Shown: positions 16,666 through 25,994, counted from the first letter of the stretch. The stretch: DNA of 64,000 bases from Sutterella sp. AM11-39 (GCF_003472385.1 NZ_QRLV01000007.1:1-64000), one strand, 5' to 3'. The notes: generated from the letters alone by a model not told the origin. Numbers and translations are program-made.

Positions 16666-18195
16666 TTATTCGGCCTCCTTGTCGGCGGACTGAGCGTGAC
16701 GGAAGGGGCTGCCCACCCACAGACCGGCCATCCAGCGGCCGAGCTCTTCGGTCGTAATCGAACTGACGGGAATGGCCGGCGATATACAGCCGCGATACAT
16801 CACGGCAATGCGGTCGCAGATGGCAAAGAGCTCATCGATTTCTTCGCTCACGACCAGAATGCCGGCACCCTCGCTGCGAAGGCGCATCAGAGAATTGTGA
16901 ATCACCGTGGCGGCCCCCACGTCCACGCCCCAGGTGGGCTGGTCGATGATGAGTACACCCGGAGAACTCAGGATCTCGCGACCGACAATGAACTTCTGCA
17001 GATTGCCGCCCGAGAAGCTTCTTGCCGCCGCCTTCGGAGCTTCGGGTTTCACATGGAAGCGCTCGATGACGAGATCGGTAAACGTTTCGGCCTCTTCCTG
17101 CTTGATAAAGCCGTGGCTGTGAAAATCATCACCCGTCAAAAGCGTGTTGTTGATGAGCGAAAACTCCGGCACCGACCCGTGACCAAGACGCTGCTCGGGC
17201 ACGTAGCGCAAGCCCTTGGCGCGACGCTCGGCCGGATCGAGATCGTCAACCGCTTCACCGAAAAGCTTCACGGAACCCTTCGTCTGCTTGAGTTCACCCA
17301 TGCAAACGCCGAGCAATCGCGACTGACCGTTGCCGGAAATGCCGGCGATCCCGACGATTTCACCCGCACGCACCGTGAGCTTGATGTCCGTAAGCCCCGT
17401 GACGTGATGGCCGCCGTCGAGACTCACGCCCTTGAATTCGAGCGCCACTTCGCCGGGCGTGCCTTCCGAAGTCAGAAGCTTGGGCGGTTCCTTGCCGATC
17501 ATCAGGCGCGCGAGTTCCTCTTCGGTTTTCTCCTTCGGATTGACCGTTTCGATCACGCGGCCGGCGCGAAGAATCGTGCAGCGATCGGCTAGCTCGCGAA
17601 TTTCGTCGAGCTTGTGAGAAATAAAAAGAATCGAAACGCCTTCGGAGGCAAGCTTCTTGAGCGTTTCAAAAAGCTTGCGGACAGCCTGAGGCGTCAGCAC
17701 CGAGGTGGGCTCATCCAGGATCAGAAGCTTGGGATTGCTCATCAGGGCGCGGATGATTTCCACGCGTTGGCGCTCGCCCATGGAGAGGTCGGCAACGATG
17801 GCAAACGGATCGACCGCAATGCCGTAGCGCTCACCTAACGCATTGATGCGCTTGGCGCACTCCTCCACGGAAATCTTTTCGGCGATGCCGAGAATGACGT
17901 TTTGAGCCACCGTAAGCGTTTCGAACACGGCAAAGTGCTGATGCACCATGGCAATGCCCAAACGGTTGGCTTCCGAAGGGCTGCTGATCTGCGCAGGACT
18001 TCCGTCAAACTCGATGAAACCCTTGTCCGGCGTGACCGAACCGAAGATGATTTTCATGAGGGTGGACTTGCCGGCGCCGTTTTCGCCAAGAATAGCAAGC
18101 ACTTCCCCGGGACACACTTCCAGACAGATGTCGTCGTTGGCGACGATGCCCGGATATGCTTTTGTGATGTGATTGAGCCGAAGTCGAGGGGTCAT
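16666..18195 (-). CDS. ABC transporter ATP-binding protein, tandem domains (BMP/nucleoside type)
   Basis: A 509-aa ATPase with two ABC domains. Domain 1 (about 1-230) has Walker A GENGAGKST, signature LSMGERQRVEI and Walker B LLILDEPTSVLT. Domain 2 (about 255-500) has the degenerate Walker A GISGNGQSR, signature FSGGNLQKFIVGREI and LIIDQPTWGVDVGA. Degeneration of the second site is normal for this YufO/RbsA-like class. It is the first gene of a minus-strand operon followed by two permeases. The 276 bp upstream to ridA contain no riboswitch that I recognise. Confidence 0.94.
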   Translation of the reverse strand: MTPRLRLNHITKAYPGIVANDDICLEVCPGEVLAILGENGAGKSTLMKIIFGSVTPDKGFIEFDGSPAQISSPSEANRLGIAMVHQHFAVFETLTVAQNVILGIAEKISVEECAKRINALGERYGIAVDPFAIVADLSMGERQRVEIIRALMSNPKLLILDEPTSVLTPQAVRKLFETLKKLASEGVSILFISHKLDEIRELADRCTILRAGRVIETVNPKEKTEEELARLMIGKEPPKLLTSEGTPGEVALEFKGVSLDGGHHVTGLTDIKLTVRAGEIVGIAGISGNGQSRLLGVCMGELKQTKGSVKLFGEAVDDLDPAERRAKGLRYVPEQRLGHGSVPEFSLINNTLLTGDDFHSHGFIKQEEAETFTDLVIERFHVKPEAPKAAARSFSGGNLQKFIVGREILSSPGVLIIDQPTWGVDVGAATVIHNSLMRLRSEGAGILVVSEEIDELFAICDRIAVMYRGCISPAIPVSSITTEELGRWMAGLWVGSPFRHAQSADKEAE

Positions 18196-18471
18196 TGCAG
18201 GGCTTCTGAAAACGCAAATACCTTCGGTATCTGCAGCATCGTGCAGCCGAAGTCGTAAGGTGCCGTAATTGTAAGGTTTGAGGCTATCTTTTCCAAGAGT
18301 GAAAGCCGAGTTTTTCGGTTCTCTCTGCTCGATTCTTCTCTCGGGCTAGGACTCTCTTCGATCCGATTGCTGGAACTTGTCGTTCGTGAGCTTAAAATCC
18401 GCTGACTAGTTCGCGACTTTTGCCGCGCTCAGACTTATCTTGTAGAAATCCCAACCAAAGGAACTTTTCCC

Positions 18472-18855
18472 ATGCAGATCGTCACTCCCGACTTCAAAAG
18501 CGAAAACAAAGGTCACTACAGCGCCGGCGTCATCTCCAACGGCACGCTCTACGTTTCCGGCCAGCTCTCGATTGATCCGGATACGCGTGAAGTCTGCAAG
18601 GGCGACATCCGCGAGCACACCCGTCTGGCTTTGAACAACGTCAAGCGCGTGCTTGATGCCGCAGGCGTTACCACCAACGACGTCGTCTTCTGCCGCATCT
18701 ACACGCCGGACGTCAACTACTGGGGACCGATCAACGAGGAATACGCCGCATTCTTCGGCGCACACAAGCCCGGTCGCGTCATTGTCTCAACCACAACGCT
18801 GCACTTCGGCTGTCTCGTTGAAATCGAAGCCGTCGCCGAAATGCCCGCCAAATAA
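18472..18855 (+). CDS. RidA-family (imine/enamine deaminase-like) protein
   Basis: A 127-aa protein of the YjgF/YER057c/UK114 family, usually trimeric. Landmarks are GHYSAGVISNGTLYVSGQLS near the N-terminus, ALNNVKRVLDAAGVTTNDVV, CRIYTPDVNYWGPINEEYAA and LVEIEAVAEMP at the end. RidA itself has a conserved Arg (RVxVxxLPxxxxVEIE), and here the equivalent is RVIVSTTTLHFGCLVEIEAV. It may hydrolyse 2-aminoacrylate-type imines, but subfamily assignment is uncertain. The ATG is preceded by AAAGGAA. It stands alone between divergent and convergent neighbours. Confidence 0.88.
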   Translation: MQIVTPDFKSENKGHYSAGVISNGTLYVSGQLSIDPDTREVCKGDIREHTRLALNNVKRVLDAAGVTTNDVVFCRIYTPDVNYWGPINEEYAAFFGAHKPGRVIVSTTTLHFGCLVEIEAVAEMPAK

Positions 18856-18877
18856 GCATCACACCGCTTTCGCAAAA

Positions 18878-18917
18878 AAGGCAGCCTCCGGATTCTCCAG
18901 AGCGCTGCCTTCTGTTT
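18878..18917 (+). terminator. Terminator after the RidA-family gene
   Basis: AAGGCAGC at 18878-18885 pairs with GCTGCCTT at 18904-18911, followed by CTGTTT. The T run is modest. Confidence 0.6.
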
Positions 18918-18940
18918 AACCGTTGCTAAAAACCGATTAA

Positions 18941-19678
18941 TCAGCTTTGACGCTGACGGACAGTCTCAAAGAGACAAACGCCGGTGGCTACCGAAACGTT
19001 GAGGCTGTCGACCGCCCCGAACATGGGGATCTTGGCCAGTTCGTCGCAGCGCTTGCGCGTGAGCTGACGAAGTCCCTCTCCTTCTGCGCCCAACACCCAG
19101 GCAAAAGCACGCTTCTGATCAAATTCATAGATCGTCTTTTGCGCTTCGCCGGCCGTGCCGACCACCATAACCCCGGCGTCACGAAGCTCGGTGATGCTCG
19201 CGGCAAGATTGGTGACCGTCACAACGGGGACGCTTTCCCATGCCCCCGCTGCGGCCTTTGCGGCTGCAGGCGAAAAGCTAGCGGAACGATCGCGCGGCGC
19301 AATCACTGCCTGAACGCCTGCGGCATCGGCCACGCGAAGGCAGGCGCCGAAGTTGCGCGGATCGGTCACGCCGTCGAGAACAAGCAGCAGCGTGTCCGGC
19401 GTGATGCTGTCAAGCAGCGTGTCGAAATCGAGCGTCTGTTTAAGCTCATCGGCAAGCGCCACGATGCCCTGATGCGGAATGCCCGGCGCCATACCCTCCA
19501 GACGCTTGGCGTCGGCCTGCATGACCTTGACGCCGGCAGCCGCAAGACGATCCTTGCATTGCTGCATGCGCTTGTCGCGGCGCGTAGCTTCGACGTAGAC
19601 GACACGGATGGAGTCGGGATTGAGTTTTGCTCTGGCATTTACGGCGTGAAAGCCTGCCAATACGACTTGTTTGGGCAT
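18941..19678 (-). CDS. rlmB: 23S rRNA (guanosine-2'-O)-methyltransferase RlmB
   Basis: A 245-aa SPOUT-family methyltransferase that methylates the ribose of G2251 in 23S rRNA. An N-terminal substrate-binding domain (about 1-75; AGFHAVNARAKLNPDSIRVV) precedes the trefoil-knot domain. Motif 1 is LVLDGVTDPRNFGACLRVAD, motif 2 is WVLGAEGEGLR, and motif 3 is IPMFGAVDSLNVSVATGVCL. It starts 2 bp after the rnr stop codon, the conserved rnr-rlmB pairing. Confidence 0.95.
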   Translation of the reverse strand: MPKQVVLAGFHAVNARAKLNPDSIRVVYVEATRRDKRMQQCKDRLAAAGVKVMQADAKRLEGMAPGIPHQGIVALADELKQTLDFDTLLDSITPDTLLLVLDGVTDPRNFGACLRVADAAGVQAVIAPRDRSASFSPAAAKAAAGAWESVPVVTVTNLAASITELRDAGVMVVGTAGEAQKTIYEFDQKRAFAWVLGAEGEGLRQLTRKRCDELAKIPMFGAVDSLNVSVATGVCLFETVRQRQS

Positions 19679-19680
19679 TT

Positions 19681-22011
19681 TTAGAATCTTCTCTTCGTTT
19701 TTTTGTTCTTATTGCTGCGGGTGCGTTGTTTATCCGTGTGATTTTGCACCATTTCAAAGTCAATGCGGCGCGTTTCCGTGCTCGCGGCAAACACGCGCAC
19801 CGTCACTTTGTCGCCGATCATATAGCGCTCGGAACCGAATTCAGCTTCAAAGAGCATCTTTTTGTCGTCGTAATAGAAATACTCCCAGCTGTTGAGACGA
19901 CTGACATGCACGAACCCTTCGACGAACACGCCGGTAAGCGTAACGTAAACGCCCGCAGGATTGGCGCCCGTAATGACACCCTCAAAGCACTTGCGGCGGT
20001 ACCCGGAAATATAGTCGGCCTTCATCCAGGCGACGATGTCACGAGAAGCGTCGTCGGCGCGTCGTTCTGCCGCCGACGTCAACAAACCGAGCACTTCCCA
20101 GGTCATGTCAACCTTGCTCTTCTTGACTGTTTTTTCGCCCTGAGCAGCCGCTAGCTCCGACATGCGTGCCTGCATCAGCTCCTGCGGCGCCTGCGCCAAC
20201 ACCGGTTCGTAGCGCTCGCCCTTCAAAATAGCACGGATGGTGCGGTGCACCAGCAGGTCCGGATAACGGCGAATCGGCGAAGTGAAGTGCGTATAGGCGT
20301 CGTAATTGAGGCCGTAGTGCGGCTTCTTGTCGGGGCTGTATACAGCGCGCTGCATGCTGCGAAGCAAAAGCGTATTGATGACTTCGGCTGCCGGCAGCGT
20401 TTCGGCTTCATGCGCCACCTTGGCGTAATCCGCAGGAGTGGGTTTTCCTCCGCCCGAGAGTTTGAGACCGAAGGCGCCGAGCGTCGTACGCAGATTGGCG
20501 AGCCGATCTGCCGGCGGCGCATCGTGCACGCGATACAGGCTCTTGGCCTTGTTCTGACCGATGAAGTCTGCGGCGCACACATTGGCCGCAAGCATGCACT
20601 CCTCAATCAGACGATGCGCATCGTTGTGGTCGCGTTTGCGGATGGCCACGATCTTCTGCGTCTGCGGATCCGTTACGATTTCGGTTTCGGCCGACGTAAA
20701 GTCCGCAGCTCCGCGGCGACCTCGGGCCTGAAGCAACGCCTTAAAGAGTGCGTAGAGATTGTTGATGTCGGTAAGGTTGCCTCCGCGCACCAAAAAGTCC
20801 TGCACGTCGCCGTTGAGCGCGTTCCAGACACTCGTATAGGTAAGACGCGCCTTGGACCGAATCAGTGCCGGATAGAACTGATAAGCCGTCACCTCGCCCT
20901 TCTCCGAAACGATCATGTCGCAGACAAGCGAACAGCGATCTACTCCCGGATTGAGCGAACACAGGCCGTTACTGAGCTTCTCGGGCAACATCGGCACCAC
21001 GCGCGTCGGGAAGTACACGCTCGTGCAACGCTGCTGAGCATCGGCGTCAAGCGGACTTTCGGGCGTGACGTAATGACTTACGTCGGCAATGGCGACCAAA
21101 AGGCGCCAACCGCCTTCGCCGTCATTGAGCGGAGCACACCATACCGCATCGTCAAAGTCGCGGGCATCTTCGCCGTCGATCGTCACGAGACCAACATCTC
21201 GAAGATCAACTCTCTCCTCGATTTCCTTGTCGCTTTCGACCGCATCGGGCAGCGCCTGAGCCTGCGTCTGGGCCTCCTCGGAAAATTCGCTCGGGATACC
21301 GAGGCGAGCAAGCGTCATGTCGATTTCGCTTTGCGTGGAGTCGATGGGGCCGATCACGCGTCCGACCGTACCGGTCAACGGCACAATGGCGGAAAACGGC
21401 TTGCAGCAAGACTCGTCAATCTTCATCGTGAAGAATTGCTGCTGAAGTTTCTTGACAGCGTTCTTATCCAAACGATTGGCAAACGAAGAGCCGCAGCCTT
21501 CCACGCCGGCCGACTTTGCATAGTTAATGGTGCAAACGGGTTCACGCAATGCACGGCTAACCAGAATGCGCGCTGCAAACCCGTAGTCGTCGTTGACATA
21601 AGCACCGTAAACAACATCCCCCGGCAACAAACCGTGGTGCGGATTGGAACTTTTAACGCCTTCGACAATCTTGTCGGGATTCTTAAGACTGCGAATCTTG
21701 AATTCGCCGGTTCGATTGCCGACCAGACGCACAAGATCTTCTTGCTTTGAAATACCGGGACCACGCGTGTAATGACGGGCTTGCTGAGCCGGCGCAATGA
21801 TTTCGCTTGCCAAAAGCCTTTCAAAAGCCTCCTTTGCCGCAGCAAGCGTCACACCGAACGTTTCGTGATAGCACTTAGTGAAGACGGTTTTGGAAAAAGA
21901 ATCCCCTTGGACAAGGACAAATGCCCTGTCGGCGTAATTGGAGGTGTTCTGCTTCTTCTTTTCGGGAGATGCCTTGGATCGACTGGGTTTCTCGTGAACT
22001 TTCTTTTGCAT
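19681..22011 (-). CDS. rnr: Ribonuclease R
   Basis: A 776-aa RNB-family 3'-5' exoribonuclease that degrades structured RNA. An N-terminal helix-turn-helix and cold-shock domains occupy about 1-240. The RNB catalytic centre near residues 265-285 reads DLTIDGEDARDFDDAVWC-like (here VTIDGEDARDFDDAVW), with Asp residues for the metals. HLFTSPIRRYPDLLVHR-type sequence appears as YTHFTSPIRRYPDLLVHRTI, followed by an S1 domain (about 660-745) and a basic tail ending KNKKTKRRF. The start at 22011 (MQKKVHEKPSRSKASPEK) gives a normal length. It is co-transcribed with rlmB. Confidence 0.95.
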   Translation of the reverse strand: MQKKVHEKPSRSKASPEKKKQNTSNYADRAFVLVQGDSFSKTVFTKCYHETFGVTLAAAKEAFERLLASEIIAPAQQARHYTRGPGISKQEDLVRLVGNRTGEFKIRSLKNPDKIVEGVKSSNPHHGLLPGDVVYGAYVNDDYGFAARILVSRALREPVCTINYAKSAGVEGCGSSFANRLDKNAVKKLQQQFFTMKIDESCCKPFSAIVPLTGTVGRVIGPIDSTQSEIDMTLARLGIPSEFSEEAQTQAQALPDAVESDKEIEERVDLRDVGLVTIDGEDARDFDDAVWCAPLNDGEGGWRLLVAIADVSHYVTPESPLDADAQQRCTSVYFPTRVVPMLPEKLSNGLCSLNPGVDRCSLVCDMIVSEKGEVTAYQFYPALIRSKARLTYTSVWNALNGDVQDFLVRGGNLTDINNLYALFKALLQARGRRGAADFTSAETEIVTDPQTQKIVAIRKRDHNDAHRLIEECMLAANVCAADFIGQNKAKSLYRVHDAPPADRLANLRTTLGAFGLKLSGGGKPTPADYAKVAHEAETLPAAEVINTLLLRSMQRAVYSPDKKPHYGLNYDAYTHFTSPIRRYPDLLVHRTIRAILKGERYEPVLAQAPQELMQARMSELAAAQGEKTVKKSKVDMTWEVLGLLTSAAERRADDASRDIVAWMKADYISGYRRKCFEGVITGANPAGVYVTLTGVFVEGFVHVSRLNSWEYFYYDDKKMLFEAEFGSERYMIGDKVTVRVFAASTETRRIDFEMVQNHTDKQRTRSNKNKKTKRRF

Positions 22012-22254
22012 TTCGAATTCTCTATGTGCTCTCGGAGCATCAATTGGCTACAAAACGGCAGACGCATCGGCAACATCCTTCTCGTCGGCCTCGAATCAAG
22101 CGCATCATACCTGAGGAAAAATGACGGAACTCTGACAAGATGATGCCGACTATCTGAACAGACCGATCAGTTGCGGCGCAGAGCCTGTCGGCAAGTCTTT
22201 TGAGCAAGCAATTTCTCCTAAAAATTGCTCGCAGAAATTTTTTTCGAAAATCGT

Positions 22255-22282
22255 TTGACATTTTTATTCTGTTTGGTAATAA
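22255..22282 (+). promoter_or_regulatory. Sigma-70 promoter of tRNA-Leu
   Basis: A perfect -35 TTGACA (22255-22260) is followed by a 16-bp spacer and TAATAA (22277-22282). The predicted start lies about 15 bp before the mature tRNA. Confidence 0.75.
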
Positions 22283-22303
22283 TTCGCGTCTCAGAAAATT
22301 TGT

Positions 22304-22388
22304 GCCCAAGTGGCGAAATTGGTAGACGCACTGTGTTCAGGTCGCAGCGCCGAGAGGCATGCTGGTTCGAGTCCAGTCTTGGGCACCA
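22304..22388 (+). tRNA. tRNA-Leu (anticodon CAG)
   Basis: The acceptor stem GCCCAAG (22304-22310) pairs with CTTGGGC (22378-22384), and CCA is encoded at 22386-22388. The anticodon arm CTGTG-TTCAGGT-CGCAG gives CAG, reading CUG. There is a long variable arm (class II), and the T loop is GGTTCGAGTCC. Total 85 nt. Confidence 0.97.
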
Positions 22389-22414
22389 AACACAAATTTC
22401 TGAAACGCTGCAAA

Positions 22415-22452
22415 AAAGGACGCTCGCCATTCGGTGATGCGTCTTTTTTTTT
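22415..22452 (+). terminator. Terminator of tRNA-Leu
   Basis: GACGC at 22419-22423 pairs with GCGTC at 22439-22443, flanked by an A run before and nine T residues after. The LysR gene begins only 16 bp downstream. Confidence 0.8.
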
Positions 22453-22467
22453 CGAAAATTTCCGGTT

Positions 22468-23373
22468 ATGCACATCACACTGCGTCAGCTTGAAATCTTT
22501 CTTGGTATCTACGATCAGAAAAGCTTGTCAAAAGCTGCTGCCAAACTCTGTGTGACGACAAGTGCGGCAAGTCAGTCGCTCAAAGAACTCGAGAGAATAC
22601 TTGGAACAGAACTGTTCGAACGAAAATCCAATGGCTTGTTTCCGACAGATGCTGCCTCTGCTCTCCTCCCTCTGGCCACACTGGTCGTAACTAAAGCCAG
22701 CGAAATTGAGGATATTTTCGCAGCCAGAGAAAAAGGGCTGGCAGGGAAGCTGATCATCGGTGCCAACCGCGCCTGCGGCATTTATATCCTCTCCCGAAGG
22801 CTCCCGGAATTCAAGCGACGTTATCCGACTGTGGATCCGATTTTGCTGATTGAAGACAATGAAATCGTAGAAGCCGGAGTTCTTGCCAACCGTATGGATA
22901 TTGGCTTTATCAGTCGTCCCCCCGTGGATCCATCGTTAACCTTTTTCCCGTGTTTCCGTGACGATTTCGTATTGATCGCCAGCCCGAAGAGTCCATACAT
23001 ATCGGTCGAAGCGACAACGGAAGATTTCTGTTTAGCCACCTGGATCATGGATCAGGAAGCAACGGTAAGCGATGCAGCCAAACGATGGCTTTTGGCCCAG
23101 GGAATTACCGTTTCCAACATCCTTACTATGAATACGATGGGCGCGATCAAACGAGCGGTTCAAACCGGTCTCGGATTGGCTGTGATGCCGTTGCTGTCCG
23201 TTTCGGAAGAAATTCGCCGTGGAGATTTGGTTGAGTTGAGAAAAGAGGTTAATCCGGATCATAAAAAAGAAAGCAGCCGCTGCATCTACGCGATCTACAA
23301 ACAAGAGCATTTGCCTGCATTGCGAGAGCTTTTCTTCAAGGAATGCAACATTTCTCCGCTGTCAACGCTCTAG
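22468..23373 (+). CDS. LysR-family transcriptional regulator
   Basis: A 301-aa regulator with an N-terminal winged helix-turn-helix (ITLRQLEIFLGIYDQKSLSK, then AKLCVTTSAASQSLKELERI-like sequence, about residues 3-60) and a C-terminal effector-binding domain (about 90-295). The arrangement LRQLE-F-AA-QSL-LE is canonical. It is convergent with the flavocytochrome fumarate reductase gene, not divergent from it, so regulation of that gene is possible but not implied by a shared promoter. The target and co-inducer are unknown. Confidence 0.93.
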   Translation: MHITLRQLEIFLGIYDQKSLSKAAAKLCVTTSAASQSLKELERILGTELFERKSNGLFPTDAASALLPLATLVVTKASEIEDIFAAREKGLAGKLIIGANRACGIYILSRRLPEFKRRYPTVDPILLIEDNEIVEAGVLANRMDIGFISRPPVDPSLTFFPCFRDDFVLIASPKSPYISVEATTEDFCLATWIMDQEATVSDAAKRWLLAQGITVSNILTMNTMGAIKRAVQTGLGLAVMPLLSVSEEIRRGDLVELRKEVNPDHKKESSRCIYAIYKQEHLPALRELFFKECNISPLSTL

Positions 23374-23378
23374 TACCC

Positions 23379-23412
23379 AAAAAAAGAGGTCCTGTCGAAC
23401 CAACAGAACCTC
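23379..23412 (-). terminator. Terminator after the flavocytochrome gene
   Basis: On the minus strand GAGGTTCTGT (23412-23403) pairs with ACAGGACCTC (23395-23386), followed by a run of seven T. One G-T pair. Confidence 0.8.
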
Positions 23413-23484
23413 AAATGTCTGCCTTTTGGCAACAGCAGACCTCCACTGCCAAGAAACAGACGAGATTAGGAGAAGAATGTTTGC

Positions 23485-25269
23485 TTATTTTGCTTTGAGT
23501 GCATAGGCAGCTGCATGTTCGCCGCTACGGCGACCGAAGACGACGGTATCGGCAATAGCATTACCTCCGAGGCGGTTAAAGCCGTGTACGCCTCCCGTCA
23601 CTTCTCCTGCCGCATACAGCCCCGGAATCGGGCGACTTTGGATGTCCAGCACCTCGCTTTCCGGCGTGATCGCCACCCCACCCATCGTATGATGAATGCC
23701 GGGAGCAACAGCTACTGCATAGAAAGGAGCCTTTTCAATACCAAGCGGCATATCGGGACGACCGAATGCTTCGTCTTTTCCTGCCTTGCGGAACTTGTTG
23801 TAGTCGCTGGCCGTCTTTTCGAGAGTTTTCGCATCCATGTCACAAATCTTGGCCAGCTCAGCCAGAGTATCAGCTTTCTTGAGCATACCCAGGTGATCAT
23901 AGCCTTGCACCATCTTTGCAGACTTATAGAGGTTGCTGTCAAAAACCAACCAAGCTCGCTTTTGAGGCTGATGCAAAATTGCGTCGCTTGCGCGGTCACG
24001 TGTTGTAAGTTCGTTCACGAAACGCTCACCGTTGATGTTGACCATTACAGCGCCGACTCCGCGAACGGTTTCGCTGATCAAAATACGGCTGTCGAGGCCA
24101 ACGGTCGGATGAGCCTGAACCCAATCGATATCGGTCATGGAAGCACCGATATTGAGAGCCATGGTAATGCCGTCGCCGGTACTCGTTACATTGTTTGAAC
24201 TCGTCATGTCCTTGAAGGTCGGACGATAGAAGGCAATCATCTGCTTATTCTGACCGTAACCGCCGGTTGCCAAAACCACCGCTTTCGCTGCAATTTTGTA
24301 GTAGCCGGAGTGCTTGCCATGCACAATGGCTCCGGCAATTTTGTAGTCTTTGTCGAGCAAAAGCTTGACGGCACGGGAATTCACCCGGGCGCCAACGCCT
24401 TCTTTTGTAGCTTGGGCGCGTAACACATCCACAATGTGCGGCCCGACAGACATACCTCCGTGGGGACGGTGCGTTCGATCAACGGCGGCTCCTCCGGAAC
24501 GTTTGACGTCCGAAAGATCAGCCCCCATGTCTTCCAACCATTTGACGCCGTCGGCGCTACCTTCAGCAAGAATTTGTACAAGCTTCGGATCGTTTTTGCC
24601 ACGCCCGCCCTTCATGGTGTCTTTGACATACTGATCAACGGTATCCTTAATGCCTTTCTTAGCCTGTTGAGGCGTCCCGACAGCGTTGTAACCGCCGGCA
24701 GCGAGCATTGAATTGCCGCCTGCAAAAGAATGTTTCTCAAGCAAAACCACCTTGGCTCCGGCGCGCTTTGCCGCAATTGCCGCATTTAAGCCGGCCGAAC
24801 CCGCACCGATCACCAGTACGTCAACCGTTTCGCGAGGAGCAGACTTTTCGGCGGCTGCAACAGCCTCGTCATCAATCGTTGCATCCCACTTGGCTGATTC
24901 AGGAGCATCGGAAAATGGCATCTTCAAATCAAATGTGTGACAGTCATTGCAGACGAGCTTGGGTTTTGCGTGTGCGGTATGACAAGCCGTGCAATTAATG
25001 GGACTTCTGTCGCTTAAGTGACTTGCATGCGGATCAAAGTGTTTTGTTTTGTCAGCTAATTTTTTATAGTCTCCGTGACAAGCCATGCATTTGTTGTTGA
25101 GATCAATTTCGTCGTCCGGAACGTTAGCAGCCGTCACAGCGTTCGTGCCGTGGCAAGCAGTGCATCCTCCCATACCGGCATGAAAAGAAGCCAGGTCTTG
25201 GGCAGTTGCCAGTCCTGAGACAGTGGAAAATAAGGCACTGAGCACAATTGCCGTAATTGGTTTGATCAT
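23485..25269 (-). CDS. fccA: Periplasmic tetraheme flavocytochrome c fumarate reductase
   Basis: A 594-aa soluble periplasmic respiratory reductase. It has a Sec signal peptide (about 1-23). A cytochrome domain follows with four CxxCH sites (CTACH, CMACH, CTACH, CNDCH) in about residues 33-120, then an FAD domain starting VDVLVIGAGSAGLNAAIAAK. In Shewanella Fcc3 numbering the catalytic set is retained: His365 (AHPTVG), Glu378 and Arg381 (SETVRG), Arg402 (NELTTRD), a His pair (IHHTMGG) and Arg544 (FNRLGGNAI). Spacings 365-378-381-402 are exact. Position 377 is Ser instead of Thr. Fumarate is thus the likely acceptor, with methacrylate-type acids as alternatives. Electrons would come from a quinol-oxidising cytochrome not encoded here. 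A strong AAGGAG site precedes the ATG. Confidence 0.92.
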   Translation of the reverse strand: MIKPITAIVLSALFSTVSGLATAQDLASFHAGMGGCTACHGTNAVTAANVPDDEIDLNNKCMACHGDYKKLADKTKHFDPHASHLSDRSPINCTACHTAHAKPKLVCNDCHTFDLKMPFSDAPESAKWDATIDDEAVAAAEKSAPRETVDVLVIGAGSAGLNAAIAAKRAGAKVVLLEKHSFAGGNSMLAAGGYNAVGTPQQAKKGIKDTVDQYVKDTMKGGRGKNDPKLVQILAEGSADGVKWLEDMGADLSDVKRSGGAAVDRTHRPHGGMSVGPHIVDVLRAQATKEGVGARVNSRAVKLLLDKDYKIAGAIVHGKHSGYYKIAAKAVVLATGGYGQNKQMIAFYRPTFKDMTSSNNVTSTGDGITMALNIGASMTDIDWVQAHPTVGLDSRILISETVRGVGAVMVNINGERFVNELTTRDRASDAILHQPQKRAWLVFDSNLYKSAKMVQGYDHLGMLKKADTLAELAKICDMDAKTLEKTASDYNKFRKAGKDEAFGRPDMPLGIEKAPFYAVAVAPGIHHTMGGVAITPESEVLDIQSRPIPGLYAAGEVTGGVHGFNRLGGNAIADTVVFGRRSGEHAAAYALKAK

Positions 25270-25382
25270 CTCTTTCTCCTTAGATTCGCAATGCTTCCGG
25301 GTATTGACGTAGTGTCAGTAAGCAGCAAAGCGGTGGTTTATGTTGTCAGGCAAAGAGTGTAGGGGCAGCGATAGCGCGGCTT

Positions 25383-25396
25383 TTGACTTGAATCAA
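25383..25396. promoter_or_regulatory. FNR/ANR-like box upstream of fccA
   Basis: TTGACTTGAATCAA matches the FNR consensus TTGAT-N4-ATCAA with one mismatch. It lies 114 bp upstream of the fccA start codon, in the 364-bp gap 25270-25633, which otherwise shows no gene. It fits anaerobic activation of a respiratory reductase. Confidence 0.6.
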
Positions 25397-25633
25397 ACGC
25401 AAAGACGTCCGTGTTTCGAAGTTTTGTATCACGGTTAAGTTTTTCTAAACCGGCAAAACTCCAGCAGCTCGAAAAGCTCTCTAATCAATTGTCCCGACGT
25501 TAATATGTCAAGAAACCTCAAAAAAATTCTGGATGAGACTTTTTGCGCATTCATGCCATTTCTTCTCATAGTGTGCCATTCGATCGCGCCGATTCGGTTC
25601 TCGCACTAGGCTTCTGACTGCCTTCCAACGATT

Positions 25634-25915
25634 TTGACGGTCATGTGGTTTTCATCTTCTTGTCTTTGCAAAGCAGCTACGGAACTTGTGCTGTTCTTCA
25701 CCTTGACAGGGATCACTGTACCTGTCAGAGCCGAGGCGGCTATTGCGACGAGCCAAGCAGCGGAGGCCCAAGGAATCGCGACTGCAGACTCGCGCATCCA
25801 CTATGTCATCGGCATCGGTTCAGCCTTGCTTATCGGCATCATCCTGGGCAACGTGGTCTATTTTTGGCGTCGTGCGGAACGCATCGAAAGAGAACTCGAC
25901 GAACTCAGGGAGTAG
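25634..25915 (+). CDS. Small membrane protein, unrecognised
   Basis: A possible 93-aa protein. An N-terminal hydrophobic stretch (ELVLFFTLTGITVPVRAEA) resembles a signal peptide ending in an Ala-x-Ala site. Then come a short Ala/Gln-rich linker, one strong membrane helix (YVIGIGSALLIGIILGNVVY) and a charged helical tail (FWRRAERIERELDELRE). The arrangement resembles small tail-anchored or bitopic subunits, but no family is recognised. The upstream start is uncertain, because the first 14 residues (MTVMWFSSSCLCKA) look atypical. It lies between the fccA promoter region and the end of phnX. Confidence 0.45.
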   Translation: MTVMWFSSSCLCKAATELVLFFTLTGITVPVRAEAAIATSQAAEAQGIATADSRIHYVIGIGSALLIGIILGNVVYFWRRAERIERELDELRE

Positions 25916-25994
25916 CGCATTGCTCACGCCCGCGAGAAGAACAAAGAAAACGATAACCTATTCGTCTGATCAACCAAAACGATGCCGACACGTC

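Noticed and set aside
18196..18471. Riboswitch upstream of the BMP-type ABC operon
   Set aside because: I searched for purine or guanidine-type conserved cores and saw none; only short unrelated repeats are present.
20245..21750. Plus-strand frame of 501 codons opposite rnr
   Set aside because: Antisense shadow of the ribonuclease R catalytic region; no start signal and no protein-like features.
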